The translations under genes and the position numbers were made by a program. A DNA stretch of 7,586 nucleotides from an uncultured Terriglobus sp. (GTDB taxonomy: Bacteria > Acidobacteriota > Terriglobia > Terriglobales > Acidobacteriaceae), in contig CALMAP010000154.1 of the NCBI GenBank assembly GCA_937859825.1, forward strand, positions 1 to 7,586, read 5' to 3'. Shown in pieces: positions 1 to 5,970 of this stretch. Each line of letters starts with the position of its first letter. The first letter of the stretch is position 1. The notes beneath the pieces were generated by a model. That model worked only from the letters and a program-made list of their open reading frames with translations, searched no databases and was not told the DNA's origin.

Positions 1-329
1 TAGTAGAAGGAGTACTCCTCCACGTTCTGTGCGAACTGGTAGTTCACCTCAACACCGGCCCACGGTACGGGATGAAATCCTACCGTGGCGAGCACGCCTG
101 GCTGAATCGTCGGACTCTGATCCTTGTTGAAGGTGGTCTCAGTCAACTGCAGGCCGCTGGTGGAAGCCACGCTGGTGACGGTTGGACCCGAGTCGTTGGT
201 AAGCACAGACGAGAACAGGCCGGTGCCCTGAACAGCAACGGTCGCACCCTTCAAACGGTAGAACTGTGCCGAGGCACTGACTGCACAAAGCAGCAGGCCA
301 ACGGGTAATACTCGCATTGCAAACTTCAT
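1..329 (-). CDS. Secreted, probably outer-membrane beta-barrel protein (N-terminal part only)
   Basis: The gene starts with ATG at 329 and runs off the left edge, so only 109 residues are visible. The start is supported by AGGAGAG four nt upstream. Residues 1-21 form a clear Sec signal peptide: a short basic start (MKFAMR), a hydrophobic core (VLPVGLLLCAV) and a likely cleavage after SASA, before QFYRLKG. The mature part alternates polar and hydrophobic residues and is rich in Gly, Thr and aromatic residues (for example GVLATVGFHPVPWAGVEVNY, then QFAQNVEEYSF). This is the look of amphipathic strands in small porin-like barrels. It lies 80 nt downstream of the lipoprotein-type ferritin-like gene and may share its transcript. 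The barrel assignment is inference from composition; an extracytoplasmic destination is well supported. Confidence 0.7.
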   Translation of the reverse strand, partial: MKFAMRVLPVGLLLCAVSASAQFYRLKGATVAVQGTGLFSSVLTNDSGPTVTSVASTSGLQLTETTFNKDQSPTIQPGVLATVGFHPVPWAGVEVNYQFAQNVEEYSFY

Positions 330-367
330 AAAGCTCTCCTCAAAACGGTGGTGGAGCGATCTGGTGT

Positions 368-397
368 GCCGCGCGGACGATCGAACATCCGCACGGC
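368..397 (-). promoter_or_regulatory. Strong intercistronic hairpin
   Basis: Positions 368-377 and 388-397 form a 10-bp GC-rich inverted repeat with a 10-nt loop; on the minus-strand RNA one pair is G-U. It lies 12 nt past the stop of the ferritin-like gene at 410 and 38 nt before the next start at 329. No U-run follows, so it is more likely an mRNA processing or stability element, or a leaky attenuator that lowers expression of the barrel gene, than a full intrinsic terminator. The pairing is seen; the role is inferred. Confidence 0.45.
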
Positions 398-409
398 TGC
401 GCAGGCCGG

Positions 410-1282
410 TTAGCTGGTCTTGATGGCGCCATTCATGCCGTTCGGGTAGAAACCACCGCGCGATACGCCCGTGCTTCCCGCCGCGCCGTAAACGATCTGG
501 AGCACCTGCGACACGGTACGCACCGGATTGAAGCCGGTTGTGGCATCGGTGTTGAAGATCTTGGACGAGGTAGGCGGATTGTCCTGCGAGTCGACTGCGG
601 GCGAGGTGATGCCAAGGATGATGCAGAGTTCACGAACGAAGCCTGCGTGCTGTGACTCTGTATCCAGAATCTGCGCCGCGTAGTTCAGCGCGGCCACGCT
701 GGAGGTGAGGTACTGCGCACCGCCGATGTAGGCGCTCACACCCACAGCTTCAAGCTGCCGAGCGGCTGCAAGAAACGTCGCATCGGAATTCACGGTACCA
801 GCCGCTCCGAGATTGATGGAAGGCATGTCCACCGGTGTGCCGCCAACAGCGGTAATGGTGGAGCGGAGGAACTCAACATGCTGGCGCTCATGCGTCGCAA
901 GCTGGGTGGCAAGGCTTGAGACCACGGTGTTGGTGAAGTTCACCTTGGCCCCACCGGTCACGGTACCTGGGCTGGTGCCCATGTCTGCCGCGGGCAGACC
1001 GGAGCCGGTCGTGACGTACAAGTAGAAGCTGGCTTCGAGATACTCCAGATTCAGGGCAAAGTTCAGCACATCCAGAACGGAAGGACCAGTGATAGCTGCC
1101 AGCGTGGTTGGGCCATCGTTGCTGCAGCCACTGAGTGCGCCCATACCTGCAGCCGCACCAGCGATACCGAGACCGGTAAGAAAGGAGCGGCGGCCGCGCA
1201 GGGTCGCACTCCGGTGGTCCGTAAGGTGGGTCATTTCACCCTCGGTGATGTTCTCAGGAGAACGGTACAGAGTCGTAGACAT
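410..1282 (-). CDS. Tat-exported ferritin-like domain lipoprotein
   Basis: This is a 290-residue protein of the ferritin-like family found as Tat-exported proteins in Acidobacteria and related soil bacteria; their function is mostly unproven. ATG at 1282 is preferred because GGAGG lies 10 nt upstream; an in-frame TTG at 1303 has nothing better. An internal ATG at 1234 with GAGGG close by is possible and would still keep the signal. Residues 30-53 hold a twin-arginine signal (RRSFL, then a Gly/Ala-rich core) ending in a lipobox-like LSGC with Cys53, suggesting a Tat lipoprotein. Candidate di-metal ligands are E80/E83 in NLEYLEASFY, E132-x-x-H135 (HERQH) and E209-x-x-H212 (ESQH), as expected for a four-helix ferritin-like bundle. 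A Gly-rich tail (SRGGFYPNGMNG) ends the protein. It is a paralogue of the gene at 1357-2244, which lies 74 nt upstream, so the two are probably co-transcribed. The substrate or stored metal is unknown. Confidence 0.85.
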   Translation of the reverse strand: MSTTLYRSPENITEGEMTHLTDHRSATLRGRRSFLTGLGIAGAAAGMGALSGCSNDGPTTLAAITGPSVLDVLNFALNLEYLEASFYLYVTTGSGLPAADMGTSPGTVTGGAKVNFTNTVVSSLATQLATHERQHVEFLRSTITAVGGTPVDMPSINLGAAGTVNSDATFLAAARQLEAVGVSAYIGGAQYLTSSVAALNYAAQILDTESQHAGFVRELCIILGITSPAVDSQDNPPTSSKIFNTDATTGFNPVRTVSQVLQIVYGAAGSTGVSRGGFYPNGMNGAIKTS

Positions 1283-1340
1283 TTGGGTGTTGCCTCCAGG
1301 CAATCAGGGGTTCGGGTCAAGGGCGAAGTCGAAAGGCTAA

Positions 1341-1353
1341 CCGGCGCTGCCGG
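1341..1353 (-). promoter_or_regulatory. Small GC hairpin between the two ferritin-like genes
   Basis: CCGGC-AGC-GCCGG is a perfect 5-bp stem with a 3-nt loop, starting 3 nt after the upstream paralogue's stop codon. No U-run follows. It is too short to call a terminator and may only mark the transcript end or stabilise the upstream message. Confidence 0.2.
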
Positions 1354-1356
1354 GCT

Positions 1357-2244
1357 TTAGGTCGACTTGACGTTGCCGTTTACGCCGCTTGGGAAGAAGC
1401 CGCCCATCGTGATGCCGCTGGGAGGCGTAACGGTGGCCCGGGTGGACACGCCATAAGCCACACCCAGTACCTGCGGAGCGGTGCGCAGCGGAGAGAGGGC
1501 GCGCGCGGCATCGACCGTGAAGTAGTTGGTTGCCGTGGGTGACACGTCCTGCGCATCGATCATCGGGCTGACGACACCCTGGTTCACACAGAGGTATGCG
1601 AGCGAACCTGCGTGCTGGCCTTCCGCTCCGAGAATCTGGCCTGCTGCCGTAAGCACAGCGGCATTGGAAACCAGCAACTGCGCTCCCCCAACGTAGGCCG
1701 ACCCGCCCAATGCGGTGAACTGCCGTGCCGCGGCAAGAAACTGTGCCTGCGTGGTGATGGTGCCGTTCGCCGCCAGGTTAATTGCCGGTTGCGCGATCGG
1801 TGTTCCACCCAACGAGGTGACTGTCGATTTCAAGGCGGTGATGTGGTTCACCTCGTCCTGCGCGAGTGCCTGGCAAACTGCCAGTGTTGGCGCGTCGAGC
1901 GCAAGCTTGGTGGTAAAACCCGTCACTGCGGGACCATTACCACGCTGCGTAGCCGTAAGGCCTGTACCGGTAGAGGCGATCAGGTAGAAGTTCGCTTCCA
2001 GGTACTCCAGGTTCAGTGCAAAGTTCAGCACGTCCACAACGGAAGGTGTGCTGGTCTGCGCATGCGCTTCGCGGGTACCGACCGTGGCGACGGCTGCGGC
2101 GCTCAACATCGCGCCCAGAAAGCCGCGGCGGTTCAGATGTTGCATGGCTCGATCGAACGCAAGAATTCTGCGATCGGTTTCAAGCTGTTCCGCCGTCACA
2201 GTCTCAGACGGGCATAGCAGTGAGGTGACACGATTTTTAAACAA
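1357..2244 (-). CDS. Tat-exported ferritin-like domain protein (soluble paralogue)
   Basis: A 295-residue protein read from a TTG codon at 2244. That start is preferred because GGAAGG lies 7 nt upstream. The first in-frame ATG (2145, residue 34) has a weaker GAG-type site, and a start there would give a conventional short Tat signal. Residues 39-62 are a twin-arginine signal (NRRGFLGAML, Ala-rich core) ending at EAHA before Q63, a normal signal peptidase site with no lipobox Cys, so the mature protein should be free in the periplasm. The ferritin-like core carries E80/E83 (NLEYLEANFY), E131-x-x-H134 (EVNH) and E208-x-x-H211 (EGQH), the same metal-ligand pattern as the downstream paralogue. 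Shared blocks include DVLNFALNLEYLEA, FLAAARQ, a YxGGAQ stretch and a Gly-rich C-terminus (MGGFFPSGVNG). It heads the cluster, with ~420 bp of gene-free DNA upstream. The role (metal or oxidative-stress handling at the envelope) is inference. Confidence 0.85.
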   Translation of the reverse strand: MFKNRVTSLLCPSETVTAEQLETDRRILAFDRAMQHLNRRGFLGAMLSAAAVATVGTREAHAQTSTPSVVDVLNFALNLEYLEANFYLIASTGTGLTATQRGNGPAVTGFTTKLALDAPTLAVCQALAQDEVNHITALKSTVTSLGGTPIAQPAINLAANGTITTQAQFLAAARQFTALGGSAYVGGAQLLVSNAAVLTAAGQILGAEGQHAGSLAYLCVNQGVVSPMIDAQDVSPTATNYFTVDAARALSPLRTAPQVLGVAYGVSTRATVTPPSGITMGGFFPSGVNGNVKST

Positions 2245-2666
2245 GGGAATTCCTTCCAGGCAAAGCTGGCCTTTTCGCTTCAGTTTTCAGTTGTCGCGGG
2301 TAGTTCCGTTACGTGCAGAACATCCACATGGGGAAACAACAACAGAGGCTGGCCCACGGCCTGCTACTGTCACGACCTCACAAACTCGTGAGCGGACGAA
2401 GACGTCACGCTCTAGATACAAGTGATAGTTGTAAGAGAGATCGGAGCAGAAGCACGTTGGCTGGTTTGAAGGCTGCTGCCAGCAAGTGTCGAGTTATGTC
2501 GGCTTATGTCGCGAAGGAGTCGGCTATGACTGCGGTCGGCAGGTCGGGTGTCCCGATGACATCGGGCCAAGGATCGCGTCGCTGCTGTCTGAAGATCATC
2601 GCTGGCTCGACGCCCAGCAAATTGAAGTCTCGGGGGTATGTCGATCTGATGCGTGCTTACCCGAGC
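2245..2666. other. Gene-free stretch upstream of the ferritin-like cluster
   Basis: No reading frame here on either strand looks like a real protein. The plus-strand frames are Arg/Ser/Cys-rich shadows that run on into the hydrolase antisense strand. The part nearest 2245 should hold the promoter and leader of the ferritin-like cluster, but I see no convincing -35/-10 pair. Structural features are a perfect 15-bp palindrome at 2552-2566, a 5-bp stem (CTCAC/GTGAG, 6-nt loop) at 2377-2392 and a tenfold-spaced repeat of TTATGTC at 2494-2500 and 2504-2510. It may include a decayed gene, but no family is recognisable. Confidence 0.5.
2552..2566. promoter_or_regulatory. Perfect 15-bp palindrome
   Basis: CCCGATG-A-CATCGGG reads identically on both strands apart from its centre. 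As RNA it could form a 6-bp stem with a 3-nt loop. An overlapping alternative stem (TCGGG at 2544-2548 with CCCGA at 2552-2556) is also possible. It lies about 100 nt after the hydrolase stop at 2667, so it could end that transcript, but there is no U-run. It could equally be a dimeric protein-binding site. Confidence 0.3.
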
Positions 2667-3542
2667 TCAGGCATCTTCACGGAAGAACGTGAGAAGCTCA
2701 TGAACCAGGCGCTCCGGCTGCTCTTCGGCAACATAGTGGCCACACTCCTCAATCATGACCGCCCGCAGCTTTTTGGCGAGCGGACGGATTTCCCCTTCCA
2801 GGTCCCCGCCGAAGCTTGCCGTACCACCGACCGTCAACACCGGCATTGGGAGCTTCGTCATTGCGTTCTTGCGGTTCTGCACTGCATCGATCTTGTGAGC
2901 TCTGAAGTAAGCGATGCCTCCGCGCAATGCACCGGGCTCCGCAAGTTCGACAGCATAATCGTTCAGGATGTCATCCTCGAGCGCGGCGGTGTTGTAGGCC
3001 TGCTGCCGCATGAAGTGCCGGACGAACATCGCCTCACGCCCAGTAATAAGCGCTTCGGCGAGTCCGTTCGGCGCTTCAAAAAGCGGAAGGTGGTACATGC
3101 GGGGATACTTGTCGGCGTCATACAGTTTTTCCAGCCCGAGACCCGGAAGCGCTGCCTCCATCAACACCAATCGCTTCACCTCGGAAGGATAGGCGCAGGC
3201 ATAAGCGTAGCCAACCATCATGCCGACATCATGGCTGACGAGGTTGATGGGTCCGAGTCCGAGATGATGCACGAGTTGGTGCACATCCTCGGCTACTGTG
3301 CGCTTGTCGTATCCAGTCTCCGGCCGGTCGGAATCACCAAAGCCACGAAGGTCGGGCGCAAGCACGGTGTAGTGGGCCGCCAATCCGGGCATAACCTTGC
3401 GCCAGGCGTTCGATGTCTCGGGAAAACCGTGCAGCAGAACCACAGGCTCGCCCGACCCGGCCATGCGATAGTGCATCCTGATGCCATTCACCTCCGCTCT
3501 GCCGAAGGTAGTGGTACCAGTGACAGGTTGACCATTTGCCAT
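2667..3542 (-). CDS. Alpha/beta-fold hydrolase, epoxide-hydrolase-like
   Basis: A 291-residue cytoplasmic alpha/beta hydrolase of the usual length for soluble epoxide hydrolases and haloalkane/fluoroacetate dehalogenases. Start ATG 3542 follows GAGGAGAGGG closely; an in-frame TTG at 3560 overlaps that ribosome-binding site and is rejected. The oxyanion-hole motif HGFPE is at residues 38-42. The nucleophile elbow SHDVG places Asp105, not Ser, as nucleophile, which points to epoxide hydrolase or dehalogenase chemistry rather than an esterase. The general base is His269 in ECGHYVAEEQPE. The acid is probably Asp247 after the GGTASFGGD turn. The cap carries a YHLPLFEAPNGLAEALITGRE-like segment (split at 150-170) and AYFRA at 211-215, as in epoxide hydrolases, where cap tyrosines activate the epoxide. 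It lies 71 nt after the membrane protein gene and could be co-transcribed with it. The substrate cannot be told from sequence. Confidence 0.88.
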   Translation of the reverse strand: MANGQPVTGTTTFGRAEVNGIRMHYRMAGSGEPVVLLHGFPETSNAWRKVMPGLAAHYTVLAPDLRGFGDSDRPETGYDKRTVAEDVHQLVHHLGLGPINLVSHDVGMMVGYAYACAYPSEVKRLVLMEAALPGLGLEKLYDADKYPRMYHLPLFEAPNGLAEALITGREAMFVRHFMRQQAYNTAALEDDILNDYAVELAEPGALRGGIAYFRAHKIDAVQNRKNAMTKLPMPVLTVGGTASFGGDLEGEIRPLAKKLRAVMIEECGHYVAEEQPERLVHELLTFFREDA

Positions 3543-3613
3543 AACCCTCTCCTCGCTCAAGCTTGGATGCAGCGGAGTCAGGACTCAGACACCTTCGCCA
3601 GTCTTCGATAGAT

Positions 3614-4714
3614 TTAGAAAATCTGTGCGGGCTGGTAAGGCAGGTTGTGGGTTGTTTCGGGGCGGCCCTCCGGGAGCATGGATGACCCGGCGACTTTCTC
3701 TTCCACCAGGAGGGTGAGGGCGATTGCCGTCCACGAGCAAAGTTCGCCGTAGATGCGCGTTTCCAGGAGCACGCCCGTGTAGAGCATGATGGGAACCCAC
3801 ATTGCCAGAATGAGGATGTAGTTGCCGAAGCGCAACGGCCGGATCCTCGACCAGTACAGCAGGACCACCGGCAGCAGGTACCCGCATATGTTTAGCAATG
3901 CGGGAAGGAGGCGCACTTTGAACCGGTCTGCGTTGTAAAGGAAGCGCACGAAGTTCTCGGAATTGTCGTTGTGGCGGAAGTGGTACGCCACCGTGGCTTT
4001 CACGGCCAGCCATACCGCGAACAGAACTCCTGCGCGGACCCACTCAATGCGCCGCAAGGAGAGGCCGCGTCCTGCAAGCCAGCGTGTCTCTTCGCGGGAG
4101 TCCCGGCCCGGTTCGACTTCGCCGCTGGCGCTGTCAATGAGATAGATCCCGACGAGGAACAAGGTCGTCTCGCGGTTGAGTGTGCCGGCCAGCATCACGA
4201 ACAACAATGGCAGGTACAGCTTGCGATGAATGCAGTAGAGGCCCGCTGTAAAGAAGGCAAGGCTCAAAAGGTCGTAGGGATAGGAGAAGTTTGCTTCAAC
4301 ATGTAAAACGTACGTCCACAACATGCAGAACAGAAGGATGGGAAAGACAAGCAGCGAGAGGGTGCGCCTCGGGCTGACACTGGCGTACAGCATTTGCGTC
4401 AGGATCGCCGTGGCAAACGCGCCAGCCAAACTGAGTACGTAGAACGGAATGTGCTCACGGTCAACCACACCCTGTTGATGCGCCAGCAGACGCATAATCG
4501 TAGCGGAATGGAAGATCTGCCGCATCAGGAAGACCGGCAGGATGCGTTCCTGAAAGGGAAGCCGCTCACTCCCGGCCAGGTAGGAAGGCAGATCCAGGTA
4601 GAAGACAGCGCTTCGCACATAGAAACGTACAAACTGCAGGCAAGCGCATCCGTATAAAAGGCAAATCAGTACAGGGCGGACTCGTCCGCGACACAACTTC
4701 TCCGCCAGATTCAT
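3614..4714 (-). CDS. Uncharacterised multi-pass inner-membrane protein
   Basis: A 366-residue integral membrane protein with about eight or nine hydrophobic helices, roughly at residues 14-34, 91-110, 119-138, 148-162, 166-192, 226-245, 268-287, 297-316 and 325-337. I do not recognise a named family. Polar residues that stand out in or beside helices are FQERILP (54-60), LNRET (179-183) and LLETRIYGEL (316-325). Conserved charged loops of this kind occur in GT-C-like polytopic sugar transferases and in unassigned acidobacterial membrane proteins, but no diagnostic catalytic motif is visible. The C-terminus is polar (EGRPETTHNLPYQPAQIF). ATG 4714 was chosen by reading-frame extent and the membrane start (MNLAEKLCRGRVRP, basic before helix 1); the ribosome-binding site is weak, and a second ATG at 4718 is out of frame. 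The hydrolase gene follows 71 nt downstream. Confidence 0.75.
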   Translation of the reverse strand: MNLAEKLCRGRVRPVLICLLYGCACLQFVRFYVRSAVFYLDLPSYLAGSERLPFQERILPVFLMRQIFHSATIMRLLAHQQGVVDREHIPFYVLSLAGAFATAILTQMLYASVSPRRTLSLLVFPILLFCMLWTYVLHVEANFSYPYDLLSLAFFTAGLYCIHRKLYLPLLFVMLAGTLNRETTLFLVGIYLIDSASGEVEPGRDSREETRWLAGRGLSLRRIEWVRAGVLFAVWLAVKATVAYHFRHNDNSENFVRFLYNADRFKVRLLPALLNICGYLLPVVLLYWSRIRPLRFGNYILILAMWVPIMLYTGVLLETRIYGELCSWTAIALTLLVEEKVAGSSMLPEGRPETTHNLPYQPAQIF

Positions 4715-4751
4715 TCATTTAAGACTAGCGGTCGCACCCTTTATCTCACTC

Positions 4752-4775
4752 CATTGCCGTTTGGTGCGGGCAATG
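4752..4775. promoter_or_regulatory. 7-bp perfect inverted repeat upstream of the membrane protein gene
   Basis: CATTGCC at 4752-4758 and GGCAATG at 4769-4775 are perfect inverted arms around a 10-nt spacer, 37-61 nt before the ATG at 4714. The position fits an operator or a leader hairpin for the membrane protein gene. It could also help end the transcript from the gyrA locus. No clear sigma-70 promoter is visible beside it. Confidence 0.35.
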
Positions 4776-4811
4776 CAGCGGCAGGTGGCGTGAAAGAACG
4801 CTTTGGCGTGT

Positions 4812-4834
4812 AGCTCTGCGTACCGCAGACAGCT
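4812..4834 (-). promoter_or_regulatory. Hairpin after the third gyrA 3' end
   Basis: TCTGCG at 4815-4820 and CGCAGA at 4824-4829 form a 6-bp stem with a 3-nt loop. AGC/GCT flanks extend it across a small bulge (4812-4834). It lies about 50 nt beyond the stop codon of the last gyrA remnant, so it could be the original transcript-end structure downstream of gyrA. There is no U-run, so termination would have to be assisted. Confidence 0.3.
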
Positions 4835-4880
4835 TGTGTGGGAGAGATATGCGTCCAGCCACACTCCCGCTATGCAGGCT

Positions 4881-5087
4881 TTACTGCAGGAACGGCTTGT
4901 CTTCGTCGCTCTTCTCTTCGTTGGGAATGGTGACGGCGGCGACTACCTTGTCGGCTTCGTCAAGGTCGAGGAGTTTTGTGCCCATGGTGGCGCTGCCTGC
5001 GGCGCGGATGGTTTTGGTGTCGATGCGATGATCTTGCCGACCTGGCTGATGACCATGAGCTCGGTGGTCTCGTCCACGAGCTATGGC
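4881..5087 (-). pseudogene. gyrA: gyrA 3'-end remnant, copy 3 (longest, frameshifted)
   Basis: On the minus strand this stretch aligns with the real gyrA end at about 6738-6954 with about 89% identity by eye. It reads GCCAT, then (after a small gap) GTGGACGAGACCACC, through ISQVGKI, and ends as DEDKPFLQ-stop (TAA at 4883-4881). There is a 2-nt gap near its upstream edge and a 1-nt deletion where gyrA has the codons for RIIK (GATGCG-ATGATC on the plus strand), so it is frameshifted. A 32-bp stretch around 5046-5077 is identical to gyrA. The homology begins directly after the stop codon of the small gene at 5088-5306. It has no start codon and encodes nothing by itself. As the outermost copy, next to gene-free downstream DNA, it may be the ancestral gyrA end displaced by insertions. 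Confidence 0.9.
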
Positions 5088-5306
5088 TTACGCAGCTTTA
5101 GTCTGGTTCATGCTTTTCAGGTCTTCTACAATTTGCTCCATGGTCACGCCGTCGAGCCAGATATGGCGGTCGCGGGTGTAGTCCCCATACTTGTCACCAT
5201 AGTTGTGAAAGAACCTCTCAAGACCGTCGCGGCCAAACTCGCGGTGGACGAGTTCGAGCAAGTCGTGGTGAAACTCTCCGTCGGAGAGGCCTGTTACATC
5301 TTTCAC
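5088..5306 (-). CDS. Small antitoxin-like protein, copy 2
   Basis: A 72-residue acidic helical protein starting with GTG at 5306, six nt after AGGAGA. It contains LSDGEF near the N-terminus, a REFGRDGLERFF helix and the signature GDYTRDRHIWLDGVT (residues 41-55). It is homologous to the 66-residue protein at 5971-6171 (about 45% identical over the shared 57 residues). I recall small proteins with a GDYTxDRxxWL motif beside PIN-domain genes in several phyla, which suggests a cognate partner, but this family has no textbook antitoxin fold and no proven function known to me. It follows the PIN gene by 63 nt, the reverse of the usual antitoxin-first order. Its stop codon directly abuts gyrA remnant 3. 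The antitoxin role is inferred from size and pairing. Confidence 0.7.
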   Translation of the reverse strand: MKDVTGLSDGEFHHDLLELVHREFGRDGLERFFHNYGDKYGDYTRDRHIWLDGVTMEQIVEDLKSMNQTKAA

Positions 5307-5333
5307 GCTATTCTCCTCTCGACCAACTCCAGC

Positions 5334-5339
5334 ATTTTA
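5334..5339 (-). promoter_or_regulatory. Possible -10 element for the second small gene
   Basis: TAAAAT on the minus strand lies in the 63-nt gap between the second PIN gene and its small partner, 28 nt before the GTG start. It leaves room for a ~20-nt leader that includes the AGGAG site. The region 17 nt upstream has no good -35 box. A private promoter would let the antitoxin-like protein be made in excess of the PIN protein. This is a weak, by-eye call. Confidence 0.22.
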
Positions 5340-5369
5340 CATCTGTCTCCGGTAGCCAGTGGAGCGATG

Positions 5370-5795
5370 CTAAAGGTCGACGGGGTTGCGCACGAACTCC
5401 GGTGGCACATCAGTCAGCCTTGCGACTTGCCGTAGGAAGCGGCTATCCGTGGTGAGCAGTACTTCGCAACCAGCAGCGAGGGCACTGTAGAGGTGAAGGG
5501 CATCGGCCAGACCCAGGCCTCGTTGGGCTACTCGTTCTGCAGAGCGCATGATGGCTGGTGTGAGGGACTGAACTCCACTTGCCTTACCGATCAAGAACAG
5601 TGCTTTAGCGCGCCGACCGGCGTTGAGGTTCCGCAGGACTTCGGCAAGCAGAATTTCACTTGCCACCAACGGGTACATCCCAACGTCAACACCGGCAAAT
5701 ATATGCTCGACAGCTTGCGCTTCAATGCGCACTAGTTCTTGCGTTGTGTCATCGCTGAGGCGGCCGAGAGCGCAGTTGTCCAGATAGATTCGCAT
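5370..5795 (-). CDS. PIN-domain ribonuclease-like protein, copy 2
   Basis: A 141-residue single-domain PIN protein, the normal size for VapC-type toxins. ATG 5795 is preceded by GGGAG with a 5-nt gap and lies 21 nt after gyrA remnant 2. The four acidic positions expected for the Mg2+ site are present: Asp6 in MRIYLDNC, Glu47 or Glu52 in SEILLAEV, Asp98 in GLADALH and Asp117 in LLTTDSRF. The opening (YLDNCALGRL, SDD) is typical of a PIN subfamily whose members usually read LDxCxxxRPxDD. The protein ends normally with EFVRNPVDL. The likely activity is Mg2+-dependent RNA cleavage held in check by the small protein encoded 63 nt downstream. It is about half identical to the PIN protein at 6219-6716. 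Unlike its sister it is not frameshifted. RNA target unknown. Confidence 0.85.
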   Translation of the reverse strand: MRIYLDNCALGRLSDDTTQELVRIEAQAVEHIFAGVDVGMYPLVASEILLAEVLRNLNAGRRAKALFLIGKASGVQSLTPAIMRSAERVAQRGLGLADALHLYSALAAGCEVLLTTDSRFLRQVARLTDVPPEFVRNPVDL

Positions 5796-5805
5796 CTGCG
5801 CTCCC
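5756..5805 (-). repeat. 50-bp conserved block over the PIN start, copy 2
   Basis: This block covers the ribosome-binding site and first ~13 codons of the second PIN gene. It matches 6677-6726 at 49 of 50 positions; the only change is a silent A/G in codon 3. Beyond it the two PIN genes diverge quickly to about half identity in protein. The sharp change in similarity suggests a recombination or gene-conversion boundary. Confidence 0.85.
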
Positions 5806-5816
5806 AGCCGGTGTTG

Positions 5817-5970
5817 TTACTGCACCAGCGGCTTGTCTTCGTCGCTCTTCTCTTCATTCGGGATGGTGACGGCGGCGGCTACCTTGTCGGCGTCGTCGAG
5901 GTCGAGGAGTTGTACGCCCGTGGTGGCGTGGCCTGCCGCCCGGATGGTCGATGCGGATGAGTTTCCCGTG
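5817..5970 (-). pseudogene. gyrA: gyrA 3'-end remnant, copy 2
   Basis: This stretch aligns with gyrA 6738-6899 at about 89% identity, apart from an 8-nt deletion (the gyrA bases TACCAAGA on the minus strand) that shifts the frame. Its upstream edge still reads HGKLIRID, matching FGKIIRID of gyrA. After the deletion it reads through TTGVQLLDLDDADKVAAAV to a TAA stop after KPLVQ (5819-5817). The homology starts directly after the stop codon of the small gene at 5971-6171 and ends 21 nt before the second PIN start, the same spacing as real gyrA to the first PIN gene. Many differences from gyrA are silent, so they arose while the sequence was still a functional gyrA. It has no start codon of its own. 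Confidence 0.9.

Noticed and set aside
1612..2217. 201-codon plus-strand frame
   Set aside because: It is antisense to the Tat ferritin-like gene, Cys/Arg-rich and without a domain. The minus-strand gene has a signal peptide and ligand motifs.
2290..2308. GGAAC-type ECF sigma -35 box before the ferritin-like cluster
   Set aside because: GGAAC is present on the minus strand, but no matching -10 element occurs at 16-17 nt, so it is not called.
2486..2692. Possible small plus-strand gene in the gene-free stretch
   Set aside because: It has no ribosome-binding site worth noting and no recognisable family, and it continues into the hydrolase antisense strand. A decayed gene cannot be excluded, but nothing supports it.
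2313..3611. 432-codon plus-strand open frame
   Set aside because: It runs antisense through the whole alpha/beta hydrolase gene, which has intact catalytic motifs and a good ribosome-binding site. The plus-strand translation is Arg/His/Ser-rich with no domain. GC-rich codon bias explains the lack of stops.
3585..4043. 152-codon minus-strand frame
   Set aside because: It overlaps the C-terminal half of the membrane protein in another frame and is Pro/Arg-rich with no recognisable motif. It is a shadow.
4845..4880. Trace of a third PIN start after gyrA remnant 3
   Set aside because: GGGAG occurs at nearly the right distance (12 nt instead of 11 after the stop codon), and a GCATATCT-like string follows, but there is no open frame and the match is too short to separate from chance.
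4803..5435. Plus-strand frame resembling frames at 5739-5960 and 6546-7007 (shared LVFVALLF and DGDGGGY-like stretches)
   Set aside because: These three frames resemble each other only because each reads the antisense strand of a gyrA 3' end. They are not a protein family, though automated annotation could make them look like one.
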